NCBI RefSeq assembly: GCF_016881405.1
Contig: NZ_WOFE01000001.1
Span: 248,001 to 312,000 of the forward strand
Length of the DNA stretch: 64,000 nucleotides
Reading direction: 5' to 3'
Origin: Deefgea chitinilytica
Lineage (GTDB): Bacteria; Pseudomonadota; Gammaproteobacteria; Burkholderiales; Chitinibacteraceae
Shown here one piece after another: positions 45,312-53,595 of the stretch (its first letter is position 1; the number at the start of each line of letters is the position of its first letter). A program made the position numbers and the translations under genes. A model generated the notes under the pieces. It was not told the origin of the DNA and searched no databases. It saw only the letters and a list, made by a program, of their open reading frames with translations.

Positions 45312-46136
45312 ATGAAATTTCTGCTGTTTATCGTTTTTACATGCGTGACATCTCATGTCGCGGCTAAAACAGTCACAATTAATTCTGGCAGAGTTTCTCT
45401 GTCGGGCGTCTATTTAGCGCCTAATAAGCCGATTGGCCCTGCCGTTTTGTTGCTGCATGGCTGTAATCGCTTGGCGAAACAGCAAACGCCTAGCTATGAA
45501 CGAACCATGAAAATGGCGTCACTACTGCAAGAGATGGGCTTTGGTGTTTTGATGCTGGATGTATTGGGTCCAAAAGGTAAACGGCAAGGTTGTGTCGGGC
45601 GTACCAATAAAAAAAGTATTGGATTACGTGCCAATGATGCACAGATTGCAATTGCATGGTTAAAAGCTCGCAATGAAGTTGATGCGAGCAAAATTGCTGT
45701 GATTGGCTGGGCAGAAGGTGCATCTACAGTATTGTCATTGATGAACAGAAGCAATCCAGGCGTAAAATCAGCAGTGGCTTTTTATCCGAATTGCCGCTTG
45801 TTTTTAGGTTTGAAAAACTATCGAGTTGCTGCACCAACTTTGTTGTTGATTGGCGAAGAGGGTGAAACTGCGGCTGCTGAATACTGTCGTGAATTGGGCC
45901 TCAAGTCGGGTCAAGATCTATTTCATAAAGTCAGCTACTCCGATGCCGAGCATGACTTTGCCAGCGCAGATATCGCTCCGATTAAAAAATCAAGTAATTC
46001 CTCTGGTGCGAAAGCCGTTTCACAATCGAATTCAGCTGCAGCACAAGATGCATGGCGTCGTTCATTTAAGTGGATTTCACGTTGGTTCGATCCCGAGCGA
46101 AGCATCCAAGGTATACCACCGAGTAATTTGCCCTAA
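45312..46136 (+). CDS. dienelactone hydrolase-like protein lacking the nucleophile Ser
   Basis: 274 residues. A signal peptide (cut near residue 18, HVAA-KT) and the DLH fold: LLLHGCNRL near residue 50 and the catalytic-His region SDAEHDFASAD. At the nucleophile elbow the usual GxSxG/GxCxG is replaced by GWAEGAS (Ala134), so the standard catalysis is probably lost unless Ser138 takes over. The tail is Ser-rich with KKSSNSSG. Immediately behind the DUF4870 gene. A pseudoenzyme or binding protein is possible. Confidence 0.8.
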   Translation: MKFLLFIVFTCVTSHVAAKTVTINSGRVSLSGVYLAPNKPIGPAVLLLHGCNRLAKQQTPSYERTMKMASLLQEMGFGVLMLDVLGPKGKRQGCVGRTNKKSIGLRANDAQIAIAWLKARNEVDASKIAVIGWAEGASTVLSLMNRSNPGVKSAVAFYPNCRLFLGLKNYRVAAPTLLLIGEEGETAAAEYCRELGLKSGQDLFHKVSYSDAEHDFASADIAPIKKSSNSSGAKAVSQSNSAAAQDAWRRSFKWISRWFDPERSIQGIPPSNLP

Positions 46137-46162
46137 GTGATTGTGTTGTCTTAATAAATTGA

Positions 46163-46224
46163 GCCACAAACTCCTATAGGATGTCATGATTCCGTTTGGA
46201 ATGTGATCATTAGAGGAGTTTGGC
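46163..46224 (+). promoter_or_regulatory. 5'-UTR hairpin hiding the Shine-Dalgarno of the MaoC gene
   Basis: Left arm GCCACAAACTCCTATA (46163-46178) pairs with right arm TAGAGGAGTTTGGC (46211-46224), and an inner GATTCC/GGAATG-like stem may form. GAGGAG, the ribosome site of the gene starting at 46225, lies in the right arm. Candidate translational switch. Confidence 0.55.
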
Positions 46225-46644
46225 ATGGCTCGTTATTTTAATGAATTATCTGTGGGTGATTTTGAAGAGTACCGGAAAACGGTCACCGAAACCGACGTTG
46301 TGCTGTTTGCCGGCCTAACGGGTGACAACAATCCGATGCATATTGATGAAGAGTTTGCGAGTCAAACTCGTTTTGGTAGTCGAATTATTCACGGCATGCT
46401 AACCGCTAGTTTTTTATCCAGCGTGATTGGGATGAAAATGCCGGGTCCCGGCTGCATTTATATGGGGCAGAACATCAAATTTTTGAAACCTGTCCACATC
46501 GGTGAAACCGTCACAGCCCGAGCTACGATTATCGAGATTTACCCCGAAAAACAGCGCGTTAAATTACTGACCGAGTGCATCGTGCGCGGCGTTGTCGTGT
46601 TAACGGGCGATGCGTTGGTCTGGGTGCCAAACAAAGAATCATAG
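46225..46644 (+). CDS. phaJ: MaoC-like (R)-specific enoyl-CoA hydratase (PhaJ-like)
   Basis: 139 residues, a single hot-dog domain with the R-hydratase catalytic motif FAGLTGDNNPMHIDEEFA (Asp and His) and GMLTASFLSSVIG, as in PhaJ. It hydrates trans-2-enoyl-CoA to (R)-3-hydroxyacyl-CoA, linking beta-oxidation with polyhydroxyalkanoate synthesis. A strong hairpin covers its ribosome site. No PHA synthase is in the window, so the gene symbol is by similarity. Confidence 0.85.
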   Translation: MARYFNELSVGDFEEYRKTVTETDVVLFAGLTGDNNPMHIDEEFASQTRFGSRIIHGMLTASFLSSVIGMKMPGPGCIYMGQNIKFLKPVHIGETVTARATIIEIYPEKQRVKLLTECIVRGVVVLTGDALVWVPNKES

Positions 46645-46697
46645 CCGCTTTGTTGGCTTTACTTTAAAATGAGCGCTTAACGATGGAGCTTTTTTGA

Positions 46698-47594
46698 ATG
46701 ACTCAACAAGATTTTTCTACGGTATTGGCCAATGTAAATGGCGTCCACTTAACGACTTCAGGCGCTCATTTTAAGCAAGTAGGTGAGGGATTGCCGCTGC
46801 TGGTGGTGGAAAATCAATTGGGTTCGGCTGTGATTGCCATTCAAGGCGCTCATCTTCTTTCATTTGTTCCAGCGGGCGGCCAGGATTTGCTATGGCTATC
46901 ACCTAATGCGATTTTTGAGCCGGCTAAAGCTGTTCGTGGCGGTATTCCGCTTTGCATGCCGTGGTTTGGTGGTCATCCAGAGGGGCTGCCATCGCATGGC
47001 TTTGCGCGCAGCACGGATTGGACCTTGCAGTCAGCGCGTAATTTGGCCGATGGCCGAACGGAAATCGTACTGAGTTTGCAAGACAGCGAGCAGACTCGTG
47101 CAATGTGGCCTTATGCGTTCAATTTTGAGTTTACGATTGTAGTGGGTACAGCACTTGATTTGAGCATGACGACTCAGAATTTGAGCGATACATCAGTACC
47201 GTATACCTACGCGTTCCATACTTACTTTGCCATTTCAGACTATACCCAAGTCGTGGTCACTGGATTGGCGGATTTGAATTACATCGATACGATCGGTGTG
47301 GAACGTCGCCTAGTGCAGCAAGGGGATGTTGTTTTTACTGGCTCAACGGATCGGGTTTATCTTGACGTACCCGAAGTGCAAACCATCGTTGATGGTACGC
47401 GCAGCATTCGTATTGCAAGTTCTGCACATAGTGCTGTCGTTTGGAATCCAGGTGAGCATGCAAAAAATATTGCCGATATTGGCAGTGATGCTTATCGACA
47501 GTTTGTTTGTGTTGAACGCGGCGATGTTTTTGATAATGCGCTGACTTTGGCTGCTGGAGCGAGCCACACTGCAACAATGACACTTTCTGCATAA
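46698..47594 (+). CDS. D-hexose-6-phosphate mutarotase (YeaD-like)
   Basis: 298 residues of aldose-1-epimerase fold. VRGGIPLCMPWFGGHPEGLPSHGFAR holds the catalytic His, and NPGEHAKNIADIGSDAYRQFVCVERGDVF carries the Glu base, as in YeaD-type glucose-6-phosphate 1-epimerases. It equilibrates sugar phosphate anomers. ATG at 46698 with GGAG upstream. A 14-bp inverted repeat (around 46663 and 46763) spans its start region. Confidence 0.9.
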   Translation: MTQQDFSTVLANVNGVHLTTSGAHFKQVGEGLPLLVVENQLGSAVIAIQGAHLLSFVPAGGQDLLWLSPNAIFEPAKAVRGGIPLCMPWFGGHPEGLPSHGFARSTDWTLQSARNLADGRTEIVLSLQDSEQTRAMWPYAFNFEFTIVVGTALDLSMTTQNLSDTSVPYTYAFHTYFAISDYTQVVVTGLADLNYIDTIGVERRLVQQGDVVFTGSTDRVYLDVPEVQTIVDGTRSIRIASSAHSAVVWNPGEHAKNIADIGSDAYRQFVCVERGDVFDNALTLAAGASHTATMTLSA

Positions 47595-47615
47595 ATTTCC
47601 GCAGTATCAAAACCA

Positions 47616-47640
47616 GCCCGGTTTATGCCGGGCATTTTTT
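47616..47640 (+). terminator. rho-independent terminator after the mutarotase
   Basis: GCCCGG-TTTAT-GCCGGGC then a T-run. It lies before the ubiD start at 47655, ruling out an earlier start at 47625. Confidence 0.88.
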
Positions 47641-47654
47641 TGGCTGGAGTCAGC

Positions 47655-49178
47655 ATGAAATACCGTGATTTACGCGATTTTATGGCGCAATTGGAAGCCC
47701 AAGGTGAATTGAAACGGATACAAACACCGATTTCACCCAAGCTAGAAATGACCGAGGTCTGTGATCGCTTATTGCGCGCGGCGGGGCCTGCGGTCTTGTT
47801 TGAGAATGTACCCGGTTTCAGCATGCCGGTTTTGGGTAATTTGTTTGGTACGCCGCAGCGTGTTGCGTTGGGCATGGGCGCACAAAATGTGTCTGCATTA
47901 CGGGAAATTGGCCAGACGCTCGCCTATTTGAAAGAACCTGAGCCGCCAAAAGGCTTTAAAGATGCTTGGGAAAAGCTGCCTTTGCTTAAACAAGTGCTCA
48001 ATATGGCACCGAAAGAGATTCGTAAAGGAATTTGCCAAGAGAATATACTCGAAGGCTCAGATGTCGATTTAAGTACACTACCGATTCAACATTGCTGGCC
48101 GGGCGATGTGGCACCGTTGATTACTTGGGGCTTAGTAGTTACGCGAGGCCCGAATAAAAAACGCCAAAATTTGGGGATTTATCGCCAGCAGGTGATTGGC
48201 CGCAATCAAGTGATTATGCGCTGGTTGGCGCATCGTGGTGGCGCACTTGATTTTCGTGAACATGCCAAACAAAACCCTGGGCAACCTTATCCGGTGGCCG
48301 TGGTGCTGGGTTGTGACCCCGCTACCATTCTCGGTGCGGTAACGCCGGTGCCAGATACTTTGAGTGAATATCAATTTGCTGGGCTGCTACGTGGTAGTAA
48401 AACAGAACTAGTGCAATGTATTGGCTCTGATTTACAAGTGCCTGCGACTGCCGAAATTATTCTCGAAGGCGTGCTTAAACCATGCGAGACGGGCTATCGC
48501 GGCGTATCAGAGCACGGTGTGCCGCTCAAAGAGCTCAATGGCTTTTTGCACGCCTTAGAAGGCCCCTACGGCGACCATACCGGTTATTACAATGAGCAAG
48601 ATTGGTTTCCGGTCTTTGAGGTGGAGCGGATTACCTCGCGCCCCGATCCGATCTATCACAGCACCTACACGGGCAAACCGCCAGATGAACCGGCTATTTT
48701 GGGGGTGGCACTGAATGAAGTGTTTGTCCCGATTTTGCAAAAGCAGTTTCCAGAAATTGTAGATTTCTATTTGCCGCCAGAGGGATGTAGTTACCGGATG
48801 GCGATTGTATCGATTAAAAAGCAATATCCTGGGCATGCCAAACGGGTGATGTTTGGTGTGTGGTCGTTCTTACGTCAGTTTATGTATACCAAGTACATCA
48901 TCATCGTTGACGATGATGTTGATTGCCGCGATTGGAAAGAAGTCATTTGGGCGATCACTACGCGGATGGACCCTGTGCGTGATACGACTTTGGTCGAACA
49001 TACGCCGATTGATTATCTGGACTTTGCCAGCCCGATTTCTGGTTTGGGTGGCAAGATGGGGCTCGATGCCACTAATAAAATGCCAGGTGAAACAAATCGT
49101 GAGTGGGGGCGGGTGATTGAGCGTGATCCGGCTTCGGTGGCGCGAATCGATGCAATTTGGGGCGAACTCGGCCTGTAA
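47655..49178 (+). CDS. ubiD: 4-hydroxy-3-polyprenylbenzoate decarboxylase UbiD
   Basis: 507 residues, slightly over the usual 490-500. It starts [21 protein letters not shown] and has [23 protein letters not shown] (prenyl-FMN binding) and the E-x-x-x-R-type catalytic region around [19 protein letters not shown]. With UbiX-made prenylated FMN it removes the ring carboxyl in ubiquinone synthesis. The ATG at 47655 follows TGGAG. Single gene; ubiX is elsewhere. Confidence 0.96.
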   Translation: MKYRDLRDFMAQLEAQGELKRIQTPISPKLEMTEVCDRLLRAAGPAVLFENVPGFSMPVLGNLFGTPQRVALGMGAQNVSALREIGQTLAYLKEPEPPKGFKDAWEKLPLLKQVLNMAPKEIRKGICQENILEGSDVDLSTLPIQHCWPGDVAPLITWGLVVTRGPNKKRQNLGIYRQQVIGRNQVIMRWLAHRGGALDFREHAKQNPGQPYPVAVVLGCDPATILGAVTPVPDTLSEYQFAGLLRGSKTELVQCIGSDLQVPATAEIILEGVLKPCETGYRGVSEHGVPLKELNGFLHALEGPYGDHTGYYNEQDWFPVFEVERITSRPDPIYHSTYTGKPPDEPAILGVALNEVFVPILQKQFPEIVDFYLPPEGCSYRMAIVSIKKQYPGHAKRVMFGVWSFLRQFMYTKYIIIVDDDVDCRDWKEVIWAITTRMDPVRDTTLVEHTPIDYLDFASPISGLGGKMGLDATNKMPGETNREWGRVIERDPASVARIDAIWGELGL

Positions 49179-49226
49179 ATCAGCTATGCTGTTTGTATTC
49201 AGTGATCTTTATTAGGAATCAGCGCC

Positions 49227-50060
49227 ATGCTAGGTAGTAATCGTGAATTTCAATTTACTGAAGCGGATTTTGAAAAAATTCGTGTCAAGATTTACAACTA
49301 CGCAGGTATTTCTTTGGCCACCTCAAAGCACGATATGGTGTATGGCCGTTTGGCTAAACGCTTGCGTGCGCTCAATCTAAAGACATTTAATGAATATTTG
49401 CAGGTACTAGAGCGCGGTGATCAGAAAGAATTTGAGTTGTTTACTAACTCACTGACCACCAATCTCACCTCATTTTTTCGTGAAGCGCATCATTTTGAGA
49501 TTTTGAACCAACAGCTGAAAAACTGGCGTAGTGTTGGTACGATCAATATTTGGTGCTCCGCATCGAGTACTGGTGAAGAGCCGTATTCGATTGCGATTAC
49601 GGCTTGTGAAGCGTTTGATTCCTTACGCCCGCCCGTTAAAATCATCGCGACTGATTTAGATACCAATGTACTGGATGTGGCACGGCAGGGTATTTATCCA
49701 GCCCTTGAAGTGCAAAAATTGGGGCCGCAGCGCGTCAGTAAATTTTTTGATAAGCAAGCCGATGGCCGATACCAACTTAAGAGCGAATTGCGCAATATGA
49801 TTGTGTTTCGCAAACTTAATTTGATTGAAGCAAATTGGATGCTGCGTGGGCCGTTTGATGCGATTTTCTGCCGCAATGTGATGATTTATTTTGATAAACC
49901 CACGCAGCTTAAAATCCTACAACGGTTTGCGCCGCTCTTGAAAAATGACGGATTGCTGTTTGTTGGGCATTCTGAAAACCTCTACCACGCTGCAGAGTAT
50001 TTCAAATTGCAGGGTAAAACGGTCTACGAATTGGCTAAGCGCAGCACAGGTGGTGTTTAA
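49227..50060 (+). CDS. cheR: chemotaxis protein methyltransferase CheR
   Basis: 277 residues. The N-terminal helical domain (FTEADFEKIRVKIYNYAGI) and a SAM-binding Rossmann domain with IWCSASSTGEEPYSIAI, then FDAIFCRNVMIYFDKPTQ, are characteristic of CheR. It methylates glutamates of chemoreceptors. No cheA/B or receptor genes are close, so it is an orphan copy. The following VOC gene starts with no gap, suggesting co-transcription. Confidence 0.94.
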   Translation: MLGSNREFQFTEADFEKIRVKIYNYAGISLATSKHDMVYGRLAKRLRALNLKTFNEYLQVLERGDQKEFELFTNSLTTNLTSFFREAHHFEILNQQLKNWRSVGTINIWCSASSTGEEPYSIAITACEAFDSLRPPVKIIATDLDTNVLDVARQGIYPALEVQKLGPQRVSKFFDKQADGRYQLKSELRNMIVFRKLNLIEANWMLRGPFDAIFCRNVMIYFDKPTQLKILQRFAPLLKNDGLLFVGHSENLYHAAEYFKLQGKTVYELAKRSTGGV

Positions 50061-50459
50061 ATGGAGCCTAGGGTTAGTTTTATCACCTTAGGCGTCACTG
50101 ATTTAGCGCGCTCATTGGTGTATTACCGCGACATTCTTGGTCTGAAACCACGCACGGTACTCGAGAACGTGGTTTTTTTTGAAATGGGGGTGACTTGGTT
50201 AGCCTTGTATCCCCATGAATTACTGGCAGAAGATGCTGGCGTACCTAGTGCTGGTGGTGGTTTTCGTGGTGTTACCCTAGCGCACAATGTGCGTAGCCCT
50301 GAAGAAGTTGATCAATTATTGGCGATTGGCGCGCAAGGCGGTGGGCGCTTAGTCAAAGCAGGCCACACCGCTTTTTGGGGCGGCTACACTGGTTACTTTG
50401 CCGACCCTGATGGCCACTTGTGGGAAGTGGCTTGGAACCCTGATTTTCCACATCTATGA
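50061..50459 (+). CDS. VOC family (glyoxalase/dioxygenase-like) protein
   Basis: 132 residues with a single vicinal-oxygen-chelate repeat pair: SFITLGVTDLARSLVYYRDILGLKP at the start and GGYTGYFADPDGHLWEVAWNP near the end (metal-binding Glu). Substrate unknown. Its ATG abuts the cheR stop. The 45-nt palindrome follows the stop by one base. Confidence 0.82.
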   Translation: MEPRVSFITLGVTDLARSLVYYRDILGLKPRTVLENVVFFEMGVTWLALYPHELLAEDAGVPSAGGGFRGVTLAHNVRSPEEVDQLLAIGAQGGGRLVKAGHTAFWGGYTGYFADPDGHLWEVAWNPDFPHL

Positions 50460-50460
50460 C

Positions 50461-50505
50461 GTATATGAATGTGGCCAATGTTAAATATTGGCTGCATTCA
50501 TATAC
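50461..50505. repeat. 45-nt intergenic palindrome, copy 3
   Basis: GTAT-to-ATAC, 45 nt, arms GTATATGAATG / CATTCATATAC and core GGCCAAT / ATTGGC. Fills almost all of the 48-bp gap between convergent genes. Confidence 0.8.
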
Positions 50506-50507
50506 CC

Positions 50508-51263
50508 TTAATGCCCTAAAATTCGATACCAAATTTGCCCGAGCAATTCACGGCTGGCGCTACTACTGCTTGCGAGCACTTTAGCGCTGGGAAAAAAGCT
50601 CATCACACTGAATGGCTCGTGATTATGAAAATCAGTCGGCGCAGCGTGGACGATGAAGCCCGCTTGTTCAAAACTGCGGCTGGCACGCAGCATATGCTCG
50701 GCGGAAGTGATTAAAATAATCTCCGCATACTGCGGCAGTAATAATTTCGCGCTCTCTTTGGCATTGTCATCGGTGTCGTTTGACGCAGATTCCAGCCAAG
50801 TTGTTGTTACCCCAAAATCTTTCTGCAAGCTTTGTCGCATCAATTGCGCTTCTGGGATACCGCCTTGAGGTGCGCCACCAGAGACTAAAATCGGTAGGTG
50901 ATTGAATTTGTGGACTTTGGCCGCATAGCGGACGCGTGCCAGCGTTATATTATTGATGGTTTGCCCTTCCAGCATGTCTTTGGCGCCAAATCGAGAGCCG
51001 CCCCCCAAGACGACAATCGCACTGGCGGTGATGCCAGGATTGGCTTGATTTTGAATTTGTGATTCCACTAATTGTGAAATTTGATTGCCAACTAGCGGTG
51101 TACTGAGTAAATACATCGCAGCTAATGTGCTCCAAAATAGCCGTGGACTCCACTTCGGGGCTCGGTGGCGCAGGGCAAAAGCCAGCATTAATAAGAGGAT
51201 AAAAAGGCCGGGGGGTAACAAAAAACTACTGAAGATGGTTTTTAGGATGACGCTGCTGGTCAT
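50508..51263 (-). CDS. YdcF/ElyC family (DUF218) membrane protein
   Basis: 251 residues with two N-terminal transmembrane helices (about 12-32 and 42-60) and the DUF218 domain with AIVVLGGGSR, ILVSGGAPQGG and the loop ITSAEHMLRASRSFEQAG, as in ElyC/SanA/YdcF. ElyC and SanA act in envelope biogenesis; the exact job here is unknown. It reads toward the VOC gene and follows bfr on the same strand after a 45-nt palindrome. Confidence 0.85.
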   Translation of the reverse strand: MTSSVILKTIFSSFLLPPGLFILLLMLAFALRHRAPKWSPRLFWSTLAAMYLLSTPLVGNQISQLVESQIQNQANPGITASAIVVLGGGSRFGAKDMLEGQTINNITLARVRYAAKVHKFNHLPILVSGGAPQGGIPEAQLMRQSLQKDFGVTTTWLESASNDTDDNAKESAKLLLPQYAEIILITSAEHMLRASRSFEQAGFIVHAAPTDFHNHEPFSVMSFFPSAKVLASSSSASRELLGQIWYRILGH

Positions 51264-51362
51264 AAAAATAAACTAACTGAAATCAAAAAACGCAGTGTAG
51301 TGGGAATGCTTTGTTGGTGCAGCTGAAATATTGAATTTGGGTAAAACTGTTGGATTGCTGTA

Positions 51363-51407
51363 GTATCAAGCTGTAGCCATTGCTTAATAATGGCTACAGC
51401 TTGATAC
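51363..51407. repeat. 45-nt intergenic palindrome, copy 4
   Basis: GTAT-to-ATAC, 45 nt; arms GTATCAAGCTGTAGCCATT / AATGGCTACAGCTTGATAC pair perfectly. Six nt past the stop of the bacterioferritin gene on the minus strand. Confidence 0.85.
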
Positions 51408-51413
51408 CTTTGA

Positions 51414-51884
51414 TTAAAAAGCTTGTGATTGTAAGTAATTTTCGAGCGTGATTTGTTTAATCAGGAACAATTGCTGTTCTAGCCAGTGCGCGTGATCTTG
51501 TTCGGTATCTTCGAGCAAGGTCATCAACATATCGCGGGTGACGTAATCTTGCTCTTTTTCACAGAGCGCAATGGTTTTTTTCAGCGCGGCGGCCACTTCG
51601 TATTCGGTCAATAAATCAAATTGCAGCATTTCTGGCACATTGCTACCGATGCGTAGCGGCGTGCGTGCTGCCACATTCGGGATGCCTTCCAAAAATAAAA
51701 TACGCTTGATCAGTAGAGTGGCATGACCGATTTCATCTTGGCGTTCGTGGTCAATCCGCTCAAATAGTTTATCGTAGCCCCAGTTATGATACATCTGGCT
51801 ATGAACAAAATATTGATCGACCGAGGTCAGCTCCGCAGCGAGTAGTTCGCTTAAAGCGGCAATGACTTTTGGACTACCTTTCAT
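51414..51884 (-). CDS. bfr: bacterioferritin, ferroxidase-type subunit
   Basis: 156 residues, four-helix bundle. All six diiron ligand positions are kept (E18, E51, H54, E94, and E128/H131, shifted by one), but the heme-ligand Met52 is Ile. This matches the Bfr subunit that oxidises iron in two-subunit bacterioferritins (for example in Magnetospirillum). It stores iron as ferric mineral in a 24-mer shell. Paired with the next gene, which has the opposite pattern; the two are 113 bp apart. Confidence 0.93.
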   Translation of the reverse strand: MKGSPKVIAALSELLAAELTSVDQYFVHSQMYHNWGYDKLFERIDHERQDEIGHATLLIKRILFLEGIPNVAARTPLRIGSNVPEMLQFDLLTEYEVAAALKKTIALCEKEQDYVTRDMLMTLLEDTEQDHAHWLEQQLFLIKQITLENYLQSQAF

Positions 51885-51917
51885 GATGATTCTCCTTCAA
51901 ATGTAATCAAAAACTTC

Positions 51918-51978
51918 CCGGCTGCGTTGCTACGTCTTGCCGTACTGCATGTACTGTCATCGACGGCGCGCCTTGCTG
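51918..51978. repeat. dispersed-repeat candidate between the two bfr genes
   Basis: A structured stretch with GGCTGCGTTGC, GTACTGCATGTAC and GACGGCGCGCCTTGC, with self-pairing around GTAC. Similar sequences recur in many betaproteobacterial intergenic regions (from memory). It replaces a normal terminator. Confidence 0.4.
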
Positions 51979-51997
51979 GAAATTTTTGTATTGGTCT

Positions 51998-52471
51998 TTA
52001 CTCACCAAACGCTTGTGATTGCAGATAGTTCGCCAATGTCATGTCTTTAATCAGTGTTTGCTGCGTTTCTAGCCAATCAATGTATTCTTCTTCATCTTCG
52101 AGCAAGTCTTCAAGCAAATCTCGGCTGACGTAGTCTTGCGCTGTTTCGCAGGTTTTGATGGCGTCTTTCAGTGTGCCAAGAAATCCGCTAAATAATTTCA
52201 AATCACAGGCCAACATTTCAGCAACGTCTTCACCGATCAACAATTTGCCCAAATCTTGCAAATTAGGCAGGCCTTCTAAAAATAGAACGCGCTCGATCAA
52301 TTTGTCCGCCCGTTTCATCGAGTCAATCGATTCGTGGTAGGCCTTATCATTGAGTGCTTTATAACCCCAATTTTTGTAAATTCGTGCATGTAAAAAAGTT
52401 TGATTGATGGCAATTAGCTCGTTGGCTAAAACGGTATTCAACGCTTTGATGACTTTTTTATCGCCTTGCAT
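51998..52471 (-). CDS. bfr: bacterioferritin, heme-binding-type subunit
   Basis: 157 residues. Met52, the heme ligand, is present (DSMKRAD), but four ferroxidase residues are changed: Ser51, Arg54, Phe94, Tyr130. So this subunit probably binds heme and lets electrons out, while the partner at 51414 oxidises iron. It is first in the leftward pair and may carry a Fur-box-like sequence upstream. Most likely they assemble together. Confidence 0.92.
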   Translation of the reverse strand: MQGDKKVIKALNTVLANELIAINQTFLHARIYKNWGYKALNDKAYHESIDSMKRADKLIERVLFLEGLPNLQDLGKLLIGEDVAEMLACDLKLFSGFLGTLKDAIKTCETAQDYVSRDLLEDLLEDEEEYIDWLETQQTLIKDMTLANYLQSQAFGE

Positions 52472-52586
52472 GCTGATCTCCTTGCGATGAGTTCGGGGGT
52501 TGGCAACACTGATTGTTCAATGATTTTACGCGGATATTGACAATTATCAACAATATATTACGACAAGCGTAATGAATAAAAATACT

Positions 52587-52605
52587 AATAATATTGATTC
52601 TTATT
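52587..52605. promoter_or_regulatory. Fur-box-like sequence upstream of the bacterioferritin pair
   Basis: AATAATATTGATTCTTATT matches the 19-bp Fur consensus at 12 of 19 positions, about 115 bp before the bfr start, in AT-rich DNA. Weak match; background similarity cannot be excluded. Confidence 0.3.
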
Positions 52606-52722
52606 GAGTAAGAAATATGCAGAGCACGAAGTAAAATAACACAGTTAAAACGCGCTACAGACTGTCATCAATTCCCCGTAAAATAGCAAAATCAGTACGC
52701 AATTTTAATTAAGGAGAATTTT

Positions 52723-53499
52723 GTGAAACCAAGTCAGGCGCAAATTGAATTTGCACAAAAATTGGCCGATGCTAGCGCGGCAGTGATTCGTCAATATTAC
52801 CGTACCGGCTTAGCCATCGACGATAAACTCGATGCTAGCCCAGTGACGCAAGCCGACCGTGAAGCTGAGCAAGTGATGCGCGCCTTGATTAACGCCGAAC
52901 GAGCTGATGAAGGCATTATTGGTGAAGAGTTTGGTGCCGAGCGTGAAGACGCAGATTGGGTTTGGGTACTTGATCCGGTCGATGGTACCAAAGCCTTTAT
53001 TACGGGTCGGCCATTGTTTGTGACCTTAATCGGTCTTTTATACCGTGGTCAGCCGGTGTTGGGCGTGGTCAATCAGCCGATTGCCAATGAACGCTGGGTG
53101 GGCGTGGTCGGGCAGGGTTGTACTTTGAACGGGGAAACCATCACGGTCAGCCAAATTACCGAGCTGGCGCGTGCGCGGATTGGCACGACTGGGCCGCAAT
53201 ATTTTTCTGAGTCAGGCCTACGCGCTTTTAATAGCCTGCAGCAAGGTGGCCGCTTCACCGTTTATGGTGGCGATGGCTATCAATATGCCTTGGTCGCGAC
53301 CGCAGGTTTGGATATCGTGATTGAAGAAGGTCTGAAACTGCATGATTTTGCTGCCGTTGCGCCCGTTGTGATTGCGGCAGGTGGCGTGATGACGGATTGG
53401 CAAGGCCAAGCCTTAGTCAAAGGCTCGGTTGGGCGGGTGATTGCTGCGGCAAATCCGCAATTGCATCAATTGGCCTTGGCTGCGATGCAAACTGCTTAA
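52723..53499 (+). CDS. hisN: inositol-phosphatase family enzyme, histidinol-phosphatase-like
   Basis: 258 residues. Metal-site motifs GEEFGAE and WVLDPVDGTKAFITGRPLF, and LKLHDFAAVAPVVIAAGG, the inositol monophosphatase fold. The stretch DGTKAFITGRPLFVTLIGLL with VVNQPIANERW is closest to HisN-type histidinol phosphatases, with CysQ as the alternative. GTG start at 52723 with AAGGAG. Single gene, ending in a terminator. No his operon nearby. Confidence 0.82.
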   Translation: MKPSQAQIEFAQKLADASAAVIRQYYRTGLAIDDKLDASPVTQADREAEQVMRALINAERADEGIIGEEFGAEREDADWVWVLDPVDGTKAFITGRPLFVTLIGLLYRGQPVLGVVNQPIANERWVGVVGQGCTLNGETITVSQITELARARIGTTGPQYFSESGLRAFNSLQQGGRFTVYGGDGYQYALVATAGLDIVIEEGLKLHDFAAVAPVVIAAGGVMTDWQGQALVKGSVGRVIAAANPQLHQLALAAMQTA

Positions 53500-53514
53500 T
53501 CAAATCGAAAGCAT

Positions 53515-53547
53515 AAAAATAGCCCGCGATACCTGCGGGCTATTTTT
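53515..53547 (+). terminator. rho-independent terminator after hisN
   Basis: AAAAATAGCCCGC / GCGGGCTATTTTT with a 7-nt loop; the A and T runs allow use from both strands (the LPMO gene ends at 53596 from the right). Confidence 0.92.
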
Positions 53548-53595
53548 ACGACTACACAATGGCACTGAGTGCATCAGTGCCCAATCTGCACTGTA

